This document shows, one piece after another, positions 1 to 9,284 of a stretch of DNA of 64,000 nt. Source of the DNA: Strigamia acuminata (lineage: Eukaryota > Arthropoda > Chilopoda > Geophilomorpha > Linotaeniidae); assembly GCA_949358305.1 (NCBI GenBank), contig OX442314.1, positions 42,788,581 through 42,852,580 of the forward strand, in the 5' to 3' direction. Below the pieces are notes generated by a model that was not told the DNA's origin, did not search any database, and saw only the letters and a list, made by a program, of their open reading frames with translations. The translations under genes were made by a program, and so were the position numbers. The stretch's first letter is position 1. Every line of letters starts with the position of its first letter.

Positions 1-195
1 GTCACGTGTCTCTCAAACGAAGGTATAATGCATTGTACTCACTTTTACCGCCACTACCTATTTCTCTCGCGTTGGAACACGGCAGCCTTCTGGTAATGCA
101 CCAGCCCACAAACCGTTTTTGGTATCACCGCCTTCCTCCACAACGTTCTGCACTTTGCCCGCGAATCAATTTAACTTTTAGAAATATCATTCAAA
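1..195 (+). other. Possible upstream exon or 5' leader of the exonuclease-like gene
   Basis: An open frame from position 6 runs into the donor at 195/196. After removal of the 196-249 intron it stays in frame with the ATG at 251. The encoded residues are not recognised, so this may equally be untranslated leader. Nothing else is visible here. Confidence 0.3.
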
Positions 196-249
196 GTAAG
201 TGCTATTTATGTGATGAAAATGTTATATTTATTTTAATCTTTGTTTCAG
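196..249 (+). other. Putative 54-bp spliceosomal intron
   Basis: The donor is GTAAGT directly after CAAA at 195. The acceptor is a T-rich tract ending TTTGTTTCAG at 249, two bases before the ATG at 251. The body is strongly AT-rich. Short introns of this size are common in invertebrates. The call rests on splice-site match only. Confidence 0.5.
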
Positions 250-250
250 A

Positions 251-910
251 ATGAATTCGGAACAATTGAAAAACGTAGGTTGTATCATTGACTTTGAAGG
301 ATTCCAGTTCGGTTCCAATTTTTTACTCAAGGAGCTCGGGGTGTGTTATCTTTATAAGGATTCAACTTTAAGCTATCACTTTCGTGTTGGACAATTCGAC
401 AAACTAGAACCAAAATGGCAAAAAGTTGCTGCTTGGTTAAAACGATACCTCCACGGCATGAAGTTTGAAGATGGTCTCGATGATCTACCTCAAAGTTGGA
501 TTCCATTTATCCTTACATCTTTACATATAAATTGTCTTCAGGAAGCCAACAGACCGATAATTGCATTCAAAGGAGGTCAAATTGAAAAGAATTGGTTAAT
601 CAAATGCGAGATTCCATACCTTGACTTAGAATCATTGGGGTGTCCGAAATATCAAGACCTTCATTTCAATCTTGATCCTGATTCAAAACCTTTATGTGAT
701 CTGCATGAATCCTTACTTCCCTCCAAGTTAATGCACTGTCCCCAAGCTGAGTGTCTTTGCTTTAAGGAGTGGTGCATTGAAACTCTAGAGCATTCTTACC
801 TCAACGATCTTGAAGCACTTCTGAATGGAACGGGAAATGAGAATGCGGACGGAGATGATGCAGCGAATTCGGGAACGGAAGAAAACCTTTCACCAATGGC
901 CTGTTTCTAG
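251..910 (+). CDS. DEDD/DnaQ-like exonuclease-related protein of Polinton type (tentative)
   Basis: 219 residues. Near the N-terminus, GCIIDFEGF (about residues 10-18) followed by FLLKELGVCYL resembles the first Asp-x-Glu strand of RNase H-fold DEDD exonucleases. A later segment (LGCPKY, then CDLHES, then CPQAECLCFKEW, about residues 129-172) resembles a Cys/His-containing tail that I associate with uncharacterised mobile-element proteins carrying this type of domain. The last 35 residues are acidic and low in complexity. The remaining catalytic acidic residues cannot be assigned by eye, so activity is uncertain. ATG 251 was chosen because it directly follows a clean 3' splice site; an upstream exon is possible. 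The 3' end overlaps the BIR ORF by 86 nt in another frame. An alternative is a general RNase H-like or wholly unknown accessory protein. Confidence 0.5.
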   Translation: MNSEQLKNVGCIIDFEGFQFGSNFLLKELGVCYLYKDSTLSYHFRVGQFDKLEPKWQKVAAWLKRYLHGMKFEDGLDDLPQSWIPFILTSLHINCLQEANRPIIAFKGGQIEKNWLIKCEIPYLDLESLGCPKYQDLHFNLDPDSKPLCDLHESLLPSKLMHCPQAECLCFKEWCIETLEHSYLNDLEALLNGTGNENADGDDAANSGTEENLSPMACF

Positions 911-1151
911 GCACATCGTTGATCCTTCCGCCTTAGCCCGTGCCGGATTCAAATACTTGGGTGAAAATGATCACGTTGAATGTGTCTACTGTCTTGGACG
1001 ACTAAAAGAATGGAAACGTGGTGACATACCTCTTTTGGAACATTACCGTTGGTTTGCCTATTGTCCATTGGTGAGAATTACTTTTGAAAAAGGACTAAAT
1101 GAAGAGTGGTTGATCTATCATTCCATCTATGGATTAGACACACCGGGCTAA
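825..1151 (+). CDS. Single-BIR protein (inhibitor-of-apoptosis repeat), no RING
   Basis: 108 residues with one complete BIR domain at about residues 20-85: TFHQWP, then ALARAGFKYLG, then the zinc ligands Cys53 and Cys56 (CVYC), His73 (EHYRWF) and Cys80. The conserved GxL and W (Leu60, Trp63) between ligands are present. Domains of this type bind caspases or IAP-binding motifs in animal and insect-virus IAPs. With no RING or second BIR the protein resembles short BIR-only proteins. It starts inside the exonuclease-like ORF and is shifted one frame forward, so either the two are separate overlapping genes or they were once one ORF joined by a frameshift or splicing. ATG 825 is the first in frame; ATGs at residues 5, 7, 11 and 12 are alternatives. 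Its presence suggests that the element modulates host cell death, which is inference. Confidence 0.9.
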   Translation: MEREMRMRTEMMQRIRERKKTFHQWPVSRHIVDPSALARAGFKYLGENDHVECVYCLGRLKEWKRGDIPLLEHYRWFAYCPLVRITFEKGLNEEWLIYHSIYGLDTPG

Positions 1152-1182
1152 TTGAAACACCATCACTTTTGGAAATGATTAC

Positions 1183-1188
1183 TTTATT
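1183..1188 (-). promoter_or_regulatory. AATAAA polyadenylation signal overlapping the protease stop codon
   Basis: On the minus strand the protease ends ATG-AAA-TAA, and its last bases form AATAAA. It lies within the 32-nt gap region between the convergent BIR and protease genes, a suitable place to end minus-strand transcripts. Confidence 0.5.
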
Positions 1189-1708
1189 TCATTGTGTTAC
1201 TTATTTGCACGATACAATTTTTATCATACATTGTTAACATTTTAAAATTAAAAATACGATTAACAAAACTTGTAACTTTTTTATCATTGTAATATGGATT
1301 TTTTGGATTAAATTGATTTTTTATATAATCAAAGCTTTTTCCTTTACACCTATTATAAATAAAATAAATGCAATAATATCCGCATGCGAGACTACATGGA
1401 GATTGATAGGTTTGAGTCATCTTGTTGGTTAGTTTGCATCCGATATCTCGAATAAATGCAGTAATTTCTTTTGCCGGTGGTTTACCGAACGAATCAAAAT
1501 ATTCAATCGCACCGGGTACTTTCTCATCTCGAAACAAAGCTACCCAATGTTCACCTGGTTTTGTATGGGGGTGAGTATTTACAACAAACGCGCATGTTTT
1601 GTTTGTTTGTTGCGATGAGGTTAGCAAATCAATTGGATATACACCCTTAAAGATTTGCCTCGTCACTGAATTCTTAGATAAAATCTCTGTTATTTGGATC
1701 GTGTTCAT
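1184..1708 (-). CDS. PRO: Adenain-like cysteine protease (Polinton PRO, C5/Ulp1-like fold)
   Basis: 174 residues. The catalytic set is visible in the family's order: His54 in GEHWVAL, Asp72 in EYFDSFG, the oxyanion-hole Gln102 in TYQSP, and nucleophile Cys109 in ACGYYC. In adenoviruses this family cleaves virion precursor proteins during maturation, and Polintons carry the same enzyme. The length is near that of adenain (about 200 residues). Asp at the second catalytic position follows the Ulp1-type triad; adenain itself uses Glu. The ATG lies 8 nt after the MCP stop codon on the same strand, so the two are likely co-transcribed. No frameshift or missing catalytic residue is seen. Confidence 0.95.
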   Translation of the reverse strand: MNTIQITEILSKNSVTRQIFKGVYPIDLLTSSQQTNKTCAFVVNTHPHTKPGEHWVALFRDEKVPGAIEYFDSFGKPPAKEITAFIRDIGCKLTNKMTQTYQSPCSLACGYYCIYFIYNRCKGKSFDYIKNQFNPKNPYYNDKKVTSFVNRIFNFKMLTMYDKNCIVQISNTMK

Positions 1709-1716
1709 AGTTTGAG

Positions 1717-2121
1717 TTAAAATTCAGTAATGATATTCCTCGCTCTATCAATCTCCAGTATGGATTGATATTCCGCCAGTACTAATACAGTTATGGTTGC
1801 AGTTAAGGCTTTATTAAATCTCATTTCAATCCTAACATTTCCTTGTTTCACTAAATTCAAATGTGGTTGACCGGCGGATGCATCTTGCGTTAAATCAAAT
1901 CCAAATAAAACATATCCGCCTAAACAATAATCAGTATATGAAATGCCTAATCCTAAATCTTTATCTGCTCTATTCATAGTTTGGTGCAAGGTAGTAAATT
2001 CACGAGCTGCTTGTCCTTTTTCAAAATCAGGCTTATATGGACTCATTGGTACTCCTTTTCCATCTAAAAATACTTGAAGAAAATTTATGCCTTGGTTTTC
2101 AAAATTATACGGATTACTGCT
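1717..2121 (-). pseudogene. MCP: Major capsid protein, C-terminal fragment (3' part of the split gene)
   Basis: 135 codons including the stop are open from the insert edge to 1717. The end matches the characteristic C-terminus of Polinton MCPs (the family often annotated F54H12.2-like): GYVLFGFDLT, then NLVKQGNVRIEMRF, then ITVLVLAEY and a terminal IDRARNIITEF. The double jelly-roll MCP forms the hexon-type capsomers. The fragment begins in mid-protein; an internal ATG at 2046 exists, but starting there would lose about 25 more codons. The frame at the edge is the one in which the N-terminal fragment at 58701 ends. It is followed after 8 nt by the protease gene. Confidence 0.92.
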
Positions 2122-2545
2122 TTAACCTTGGGGTATGTGTGCGGATTTTGTCGGGGGCGAAAGGGTCCCGCTTTTTAACATTACGGCGGCCTATACGTTG
2201 TTTCGTTGATCGCGACTGTGATGCGGAATTTGCGGATGTTGTTTTGGCCGAGTAGTTCGTGCGACCGAGCGCGTTTTGTTCGTTGCTTTTCGGTGTTCGG
2301 TGGGTTTTGTGACCGGTCAAGGGTTTCGCTAAAACGTGGTTTTTGTGACGGGAGGGAGGGGGGATCGGTTCATGTGCTCCGAACGCGCCGCGACGCGCCG
2401 TGACTTGGGCCAAAAACGACCCGGTCGGAAACCGGGTCCCGGGCTTCGTCGAGGCGTGGTCCCGATCGGGACAAACTCTTCCGGAAAATGTCCGGTGGAA
2501 TGTTGAGAGTGTCGATGGACGACGTTCGAGTTTATATCGTAAGTA
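2122..2545 (+). repeat. L segment, left-terminal sequence of U1
   Basis: Starts TTAACCTTGGGG and is shared with 23257 and 50767. It contains a GC-rich box (about 2335-2460) and, at 2472-2538, a stretch that is inverted in the R segment. That stretch includes an ATG at 2488 opening 17 codons up to GTAAGTAAGTAAGT at 2539, a good splice donor. Whether it is transcribed is unknown. Confidence 0.75.
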
Positions 2546-2725
2546 AGTAAGTATCTGACAAAACTTGCACAGAATTTTGTCAACATTTGATAAATTTCCA
2601 CAGAATTTAACGTTGTTTTGCTAAAACCTGCGGAAACGTGTCTAGTCGGGCAGAAACGTCTCGTAAAATGTTGCTGAAATTCCGTGGAAATTTGTCAAAA
2701 ATTGACAAAAGTTGGTGACCGACCC
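2546..2725. repeat. AT-rich fold-back module
   Basis: An imperfect palindrome: the left arm from CTGACAAAACTTGCAC is answered by a right arm ending ATTGACAAAAGTTGGTG around a centre containing CGGGCAGAAACGTCTC. This is the basic AT-rich building block of the insert, seen many times in both orientations. Confidence 0.7.
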
Positions 2726-2949
2726 ACATCGCGTTGCGGCGCGGTCGGAGCACGCGACCCGATCCCCCCCCCCCCCCCCTCCCCCCGTCCCCAAAAAACC
2801 ACGCCTCGAGGAACCCCGAGGTTCGGTTTCCGACCGGGTCGCCTCTTGATCCGACTCGGGGCGCGTCACGGCGCGGTCGGAGGACGGCCCTCGCCCCCAA
2901 AAACCACACTCCGGGTCACGTGGTCTCGCACTCGACTTTTTCAGTTTTC
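2726..2949. repeat. GC-rich inverted box with a 16-C tract
   Basis: Contains C16-T-C6 at 2764-2786 and the box ending CCAAAAACCACACTCCGGGTCACG. The box returns in inverted orientation at 3772-3870 on the far side of array 1. Similar C tracts (15 and 16 C) are at 24020 and 51530. Confidence 0.75.
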
Positions 2950-3763
2950 CCGTTTTCGGCCCGTTACGGCCAAGGACCGTAACGGGTCGAAAACGGGCCG
3001 CAACGGGTCGAAAACGGCCGCAACGGGTCGAAAACGGCCCGCACGGGCCGTTAACGGGCCGCCGACGGTCCCGTCACAATCCCGTAACGGCTCGCACGGG
3101 CCGTTAACGGGCCGCCGACGGTCCCGTCACGATCCCGTAACGGCTCGCACGGGCCGTTAACGGGCCGCCGACGGTTCCGTAACTATCCCGTAACGGCCCG
3201 CACGGGCCGTTAACGGGCCGCCGACGATCCCGTCACGACCCCGTAACGGCCCGTACGACCTCATGCGGGCCGTTAACGGGCCGTTAACGGGCCGTTAACG
3301 GCCCGTTAACGGCGTAAAACCAAAAACAGGATTCGAGATTAATGTCTATGAATGTTGTACGCGTTTTCATGTACGTGTTGTCGGTTGTTGATTTTTTCGA
3401 TTTACACCGTCACGGCCCGTTAACGGCCCGTTAACGGCCCGTTAACGGCCCGTTACGATCCCGTAACGGCCCGCACGGGCCGTTAACGGGCCGCCGACGG
3501 TCCCGTCACGATCCCGTAACGGCCCGCACGGGCCGTTAACGGGCCGCCGACGGTCCCGTCACGGTCCCGTAACGGCTCGCACGGGCCGTTAACGGGCCGC
3601 CGACGGTCCCGTCACGGTCCCGTAACGGCCTTCGTTCCCGGACTTCGGCTCGCCGACGGCCCGTGCGACCTCATGCGGGCCGCTAACGGGCCGTCAACGG
3701 GCCGTTAACGGCCCGTTTTCGACCCGCTACGGCCCGTCACGGCCTGTTGGCCGTGCGACCCGT
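2950..3763. repeat. CpG-dense array 1 (one core)
   Basis: Tandem 53-bp units and 11-bp GGCCCGTTAAC units around one conserved core at 3314-3405. The 11-bp units read GGGCCGTTAAC before the core and GGCCCGTTAAC after it, so the two sides are inverted relative to each other. Near the right end is a single-copy box, CCTTCGTTCCCGGACTTCGG. Confidence 0.85.
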
Positions 3764-3876
3764 GACTCGGAGTGTGGTTTTTGGGGACGAGGGCCGTCCT
3801 CCGGCCGCGCCGCGACGCGCCGCGGGTCGGACAAGAAACGACCCGGTCGGAAACCGAACCTCAGTGTCCAATCGGG

Positions 3877-4179
3877 CAGAAATTGTGCGAAAGTTTAACC
3901 AAAAATGGCCAAAAGTCGGTGCAAGTTTTGCACGCAACAAACGTCCGATGTGACAGTGCCCATGCGGGTTGGACGTGCATGTGGGCGCGTGTGGGCGCTC
4001 GATTTACCGGCCCGTTGGACGAGTTAAACCAAAATTTCCCAATATCTTGCATAAATTTAAAGAAGATTTGACAGATTTCCAGATTTTAAGCGATGTTTTA
4101 CATAAGTCCGTCCCATTGCTGAAATTCCGTGAAAATTTGTCAAAAATTGACAAAAGTCTGTGCAAATTTAGTCAGAAAT
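3877..4179. repeat. AT-rich fold-back module, left-border variant
   Basis: A diverged fold-back block with CGTTGGACGAG and TTTGTCAAAAATTGACA elements. The same block precedes other 1,015-bp arrays at about 7587, 10286, 25098, 30533, 35903 and 52707. No gene is seen. Confidence 0.7.
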
Positions 4180-6190
4180 AGGAAACAAAAAATTTAAAAT
4201 TCGTCCAACGCGCCAGTAAATCGAGCGCGCCCATGGACAGTGCGCCGGCGGGAGCCCCGGCCGTCCTCTCTCTCTCTCTCTCTCGGCCGCCAAGGCTCGC
4301 CCCTCCGCCCGTCGGCGGGAGCCCCGACCGTCCCCCCTCTCTCTTTCGGCCGCCAAAGGATCGCCCCTCCGCTCGTCACAGATTTTTGTCAATATTTGAT
4401 GAATTTCAACAGATTTTCAGCAATATTTTACAGGACATTTCTGCTCTTTTGGATACATTTTCAAAGGTTTTATTGCTAAAATTCTGGGGAAATTTATCAA
4501 ATATTGACAAAAAATCGATGCAAGTTTTGTCAGAAATTGATAAAATCTTCTTAAACTCGTCCAACGCGCCGGCGAGTGCACATGCGGGGACAGTGGGCAC
4601 GTCCAGCCCGCGTGCACACTGTCAGATCGGGCGGTTTCGGGCACAGTTTGATCCGGGCAAATATCTAGCAAAACTTGCACCGATTTTTTGTCAATTTTAG
4701 ACAAATTTCAGCGATATTTTACGAGACATTTCTGCTCGATTGGACACATTTCCAGGGGTTTTTTGTAAAACATTGATAAAATTCCGTGGAAATTTATCAA
4801 ATATTGGCAAAATTCGGTGCTAATTTTGTCAAAAATTAGGAAAAAAAAATTTTCAAAACTTGTCCAACGTGCCGGTAAATCGAGCGCCCACATGCCTAGA
4901 TAGTGCACGCCCAACCCGCCAAGGCTCGCCCCTCCGCCCGTTGGCGGGAGCCCCGGCCGTCCCCTCTCTCTCTCTTTCTCTCTCTCTCTCGGGCGCCCGG
5001 AGCTCGCCCCTCCGCCCGTCACCGACTTTTGACACAATTTTTGATGAAATTCAACGGAATTTTAGCAACGTTTTACAAAAAACCTGTGGAAATGTGTCCA
5101 ACCGGGCAGAAATGTGTCGTAAAATGTTGCCGAAATTCTGTGAAAATTTGTCACAAATTGCCAAAAGTCGGTGCAAATTTTGTCAGAAATAGGAAACAAA
5201 AAATTTAAAATTCGTCCAACGCGCCAGTAAATCGAGCGCGCCCATGCGTGGACAGTGCGCCGGCGGGAGCCCCGGCCGTCCTCTCTCTCTCTCTCTCTCG
5301 GCCGCCAAGGCTCGCCCCTCCGCCCGTCGGCGGGAGCCCCGACCGTCCCCCCTCTCTCTTTCGGCCGCCAAAGGATCGCCCCTCCGCTCGTCACAGATTT
5401 TTGTCAATATTTGATGAATTTCAACAGATTTTCAGCAATATTTTACAGGACATTTCTGCTCTTTTGGATACATTTTCAAAGGTTTTATTGCTAAAATTCT
5501 GGGGAAATTTATCAAATATTGACAAAAAATCGATGCAAGTTTTGTCAGAAATTGATAAAATCTTCTTAAACTCGTCCAACGCGCCGGCGAGTGCACATGC
5601 GGGGACAGTGGGCACGTCCAGCCCGCGTGCACACTGTCAGATCGGGCGGTTTCGGGCACAGTTTGATCCGGGCAAATATCTAGCAAAACTTGCACCGATT
5701 TTTTGTCAATTTTAGACAAATTTCAGCGATATTTTACGAGACATTTCTGCTCGATTGGACACATTTCCAGGGGTTTTTTGTAAAACATTGATAAAATTCC
5801 GTGGAAATTTATCAAATATTGGCAAAATTCGGTGCTAATTTTGTCAAAAATTAGGAAAAAAAAATTTTCAAAACTTGTCCAACGTGCCGGTAAATCGAGC
5901 GCCCACATGCCTAGATAGTGCACGCCCAACCCGCCAAGGCTCGCCCCTCCGCCCGTTGGCGGGAGCCCCGGCCGTCCCCTCTCTCTCTCTTTCTCTCTCT
6001 CTCTCGGGCGCCCGGAGCTCGCCCCTCCGCCCGTCACCGACTTTTGACACAATTTTTGATGAAATTCAACGGAATTTTAGCAACGTTTTACAAAAAACCT
6101 GTGGAAATGTGTCCAACCGGGCAGAAATGTGTCGTAAAATGTTGCCGAAATTCTGTGAAAATTTGTCACAAATTGCCAAAAGTCGGTGCA
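4180..6190 (+). repeat. 1,015-bp tandem repeat, 2 copies
   Basis: Unit starts AGGAAACAAAAAATTT at 4180 and 5191. The first copy lacks 4 nt after CCCATG and so is 1,011 bp. Each unit holds several AT-rich fold-backs and two GC-rich boxes with (TC)n tracts. Open frames of 60-155 codons recur on both strands of every copy and are not credible genes. Confidence 0.9.
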
Positions 6191-6585
6191 AGTATTGCTA
6201 GATTTGGGCGCATCAAACTGTGCCGAGATCTGACAGTGTCCACGCGGTTTTGAAGCGCCCACTGTCGACGCACGTGGGCGCTCAATTTACCGGCGCGTTG
6301 GACGAGTTTTGAAAAAAGTTTTTTCCTAATTTCTGACAAAACTTGCACCGAATTTTGTCAATATGTGATAAATTTCCATGGATTTTAAGCAATGTTTTAC
6401 AGAAGTCCGTCCCATCGGGCAGAAACGTCTCGTAAAATGTCGCTGAAATTCCGTGAAAATCTGTCAAAAATTGACAAAAGTTGGTGACCGACCCGCGGCG
6501 CGTCACGGCGCGGTCGGAGGACGGCCCTCGTCCCCAAAAACCACACTCCGGGTCACGTGGTCTCGCACTCGACTTTTTCAGTTTT
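6191..6585. repeat. AT-rich fold-back tail and GC-rich border box
   Basis: From TATTGCTAGATTTGGGCGC through a fold-back palindrome (arms about 6333-6402 and 6433-6487) into the border box of array 2. The same tail follows most 1,015-bp blocks (8891, 15650, 26399, 31835, 40247, 55027). Confidence 0.7.
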
Positions 6586-7472
6586 CCCGTTTTCGTCCCG
6601 TTACGGCCAAGGACCGTAACGGGTCGAAAACGGGCCGCAACGGGTCGAAAACGGCCGCAACGGGTCGAAAACGGCCGCAACGGGTCGAAAACGGCCCGCA
6701 CGGGCCGTTAACGGGCCGCCGACGGTCCCGTCACAATCCCGTAACGGCTCGCACGGGCCGTTAACGGGCCGCCGACGGTCCCGTCACGATCCCGTAACGG
6801 CTCGCACGGGCCGTTAACGGGCCGCCGACGGTTCCGTAACTATCCCGTAACGGCCCGCACGGGCCGTTAACGGGCCGCCGACGGTCCCGTCACGACCCCG
6901 TAACGGCCCGTACGACCTCATGCGGGCCGTTAACGGGCCGTTAACGGCGTAAAACCAAAAACAGGATTCGAGATTAATGTCTATGAATGTTGTACGCGTT
7001 TTCATGTACGTGTTGTCGGTTGTTGATTTTTTCGATTTACACCGTCACGGCCCGTTAACGGCCCGTTAACGGCCCGTTAACGGCCCGTCAACGGCCCGTT
7101 AACGGCCCGTCAACGGCCCGCATGGGGTCGCACGGGCCGTTAACGGGCCGCCGACGGTCCCGTCACGATCCCGTAACGGCCCGCACGGGCCGTTAACGGG
7201 CCGCCGACGGTCCCGTCACGATTCCGTAACGGCTCGCACGGGCCGTTAACGGGCCGCCGACGGTCCCGTCACGATCCCGTAACGGCTCGCACGGGCCGTT
7301 AACGGGCCGCCGACGGTCCCGTCACGGTCCCGTAACGGCCTTCGTTCCCGGACTTCGGCTCGCCGACGGCCCGTGCGACCTCATGCGGGCCGCTAACGGG
7401 CCGTCAACGGGCCGTTAACGGCCCGTTTTCGACCCGCTACGGCCCGTCACGGCCTGTTGGCCGTGCGACCCG
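6586..7472. repeat. CpG-dense array 2 (one core)
   Basis: Core at 6949-7040. About eight 53-bp units surround short runs of 11-bp units. The CCTTCGTTCCCGGAC box is at about 7338. Confidence 0.85.
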
Positions 7473-7889
7473 TGACTCGGAGTGTGGTTTTTGGGGACGA
7501 GGGCCGTCCTCCGGCCGCGCCGCGACGCGCCGCGGGTCGGACAAGAAACGACCCGGTCGGAAACCGAACCTCAGTGTCCAATCGGGCAGAAATTGTGCGG
7601 AAGTTTAACCAAAAATGGCCAAAAGTCGGTGCAAGTTTTGCACGCAACAAACGTCCGATGTGACAGTGCCCATGCGGGTTGGACGTGCATGTGGGCGCGT
7701 GTGGGCGCTCGATTTACCGGCCCGTTGGACGAGTTAAACCAAAATTTCCCAATATCTTGCATAAATTTAAAGAAGATTTGACAGATTTCCAGATTTTAAG
7801 CGATGTTTTACATAAGTCCGTCCCATTGCTGAAATTCCGTGAAAATTTGTCAAAAATTGCCAAAAGTCGGTGCAAATTTTGTCAGAAAT

Positions 7890-8890
7890 AGGAAACAAAA
7901 AATTTAAAATTCGTCCAACGCGCCAGTAAATCGAGCGCGCCCATGCGTGGACAGTGCGCCGGCGGGAGCCCCGGCCGTCCTCTCTCTCTCTCTCTCTCGG
8001 CCGCCAAGGCTCGCCCCTCCGCCCGTCGGCGGGAGCCCCGACCGTCCCCCCTCTCTCTTTCGGCCGCCAAAGGATCGCCCCTCCGCTCGTCACAGATTTT
8101 TGTCAATATTTGATGAATTTCAACAGATTTTCAGCAATATTTTACAGGACATTTCTGCTCTTTTGGATACATTTTCAAAGGTTTTATTGCTAAAATTCTG
8201 GGGAAATTTATCAAATATTGACAAAAAATCGATGCAAGTTTTGTCAGAAATTGATAAAATCTTCTTAAACTCGTCCAACGCGCCGGCGAGTGCACATGCG
8301 GGGACAGTGGGCACGTCCAGCCCGCGTGCACACTGTCAGATCGGGCGGTTTCGGGCACAGTTTGATCCGGGCAAATATCTAGCAAAACTTGCACCGATTT
8401 TTTGTCAATTTTAGACAAATTTCAGCGATATTTTACGAGACATTTCTGCTCGATTGGACACATTTCCAGGGGTTTTTTGTAAAACATTGATAAAATTCCG
8501 TGGAAATTTATCAAATATTGGCAAAATTCGGTGCTAATTTTGTCAAAAATTAGGAAAAAAAAATTTTCAAAACTTGTCCAACGTGCCGGTAAATCGAGCG
8601 CCCACATGCCTAGATAGTGCACGCCCAACCCGCCAAGGCTCGCCCCTCCGCCCGTTGGCGGGAGCCCCGGCCGTCCCCTCTCTCTCTCTTTCTCTCTCTC
8701 TCTCGGGCGCCCGGAGCTCGCCCCTCCGCCCGTCACCGACTTTTGACACAATTTTTGATGAAATTCAACGGAATTTTAGCAACGTTTTACAAAAAACCTG
8801 TGGAAATGTGTCCAACCGGGCAGAAATGTGTCGTAAAATGTTGCCGAAATTCTGTGAAAATTTGTCACAAATTGCCAAAAGTCGGTGCAA
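7890..8890 (+). repeat. 1,015-bp repeat, single copy
   Basis: One near-complete unit between the left-border fold-back block (7587-7889) and the TATTGCTAG tail (8891-9184). Confidence 0.85.
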
Positions 8891-9284
8891 GTATTGCTAG
8901 ATTTGGGCGCATCAAACTGTGCCGAGATCTGACAGTGTCCACGCGGTTTTGAAGCGCCCACTGTCGACGCACGTGGGCGCTCAATTTACCGGCGCGTTGG
9001 ACGAGTTTTGAAAAAAGTTTTTTCCTAATTTCTGACAAAACTTGCACCGAATTTTGTCAATATGTGATAAATTTCCATGGATTTTAAGCAATGTTTTACA
9101 GAAGTCCGTCCCATCGGGCAGAAACGTCTCGTAAAATGTCGCTGAAATTCCGTGAAAATCTGTCAAAAATTGACAAAAGTTGGTGACCGACCCGCGGCGC
9201 GTCACGGCGCGGTCGGAGGACGGCCCTCGTCCCCAAAAACCACACTCCGGGTCACGTGGTCTCGCACTCGACTTTTTCAGTTTT

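Noticed and set aside
825-1151. Host IAP gene fragment unrelated to the element
   Set aside because: It lies between element genes with a 32-nt convergent gap to the protease and has no RING or intron, so it is most simply part of the element.
2122-2133. TTAA at the left edge as a piggyBac target, or TTGGGG as a telomere repeat
   Set aside because: TTAA is not repeated at the right edge, and TTGGGG occurs singly rather than in tandem.
3629-3650. CCTTCGTTCCCGGAC as a CENP-B box
   Set aside because: It shares TTCGTT, but the required A and CGGG positions do not fit on either strand.
2950-3763. CRISPR-like array
   Set aside because: Units are contiguous near-identical 53- and 11-bp satellites without unique spacers, in eukaryotic DNA.
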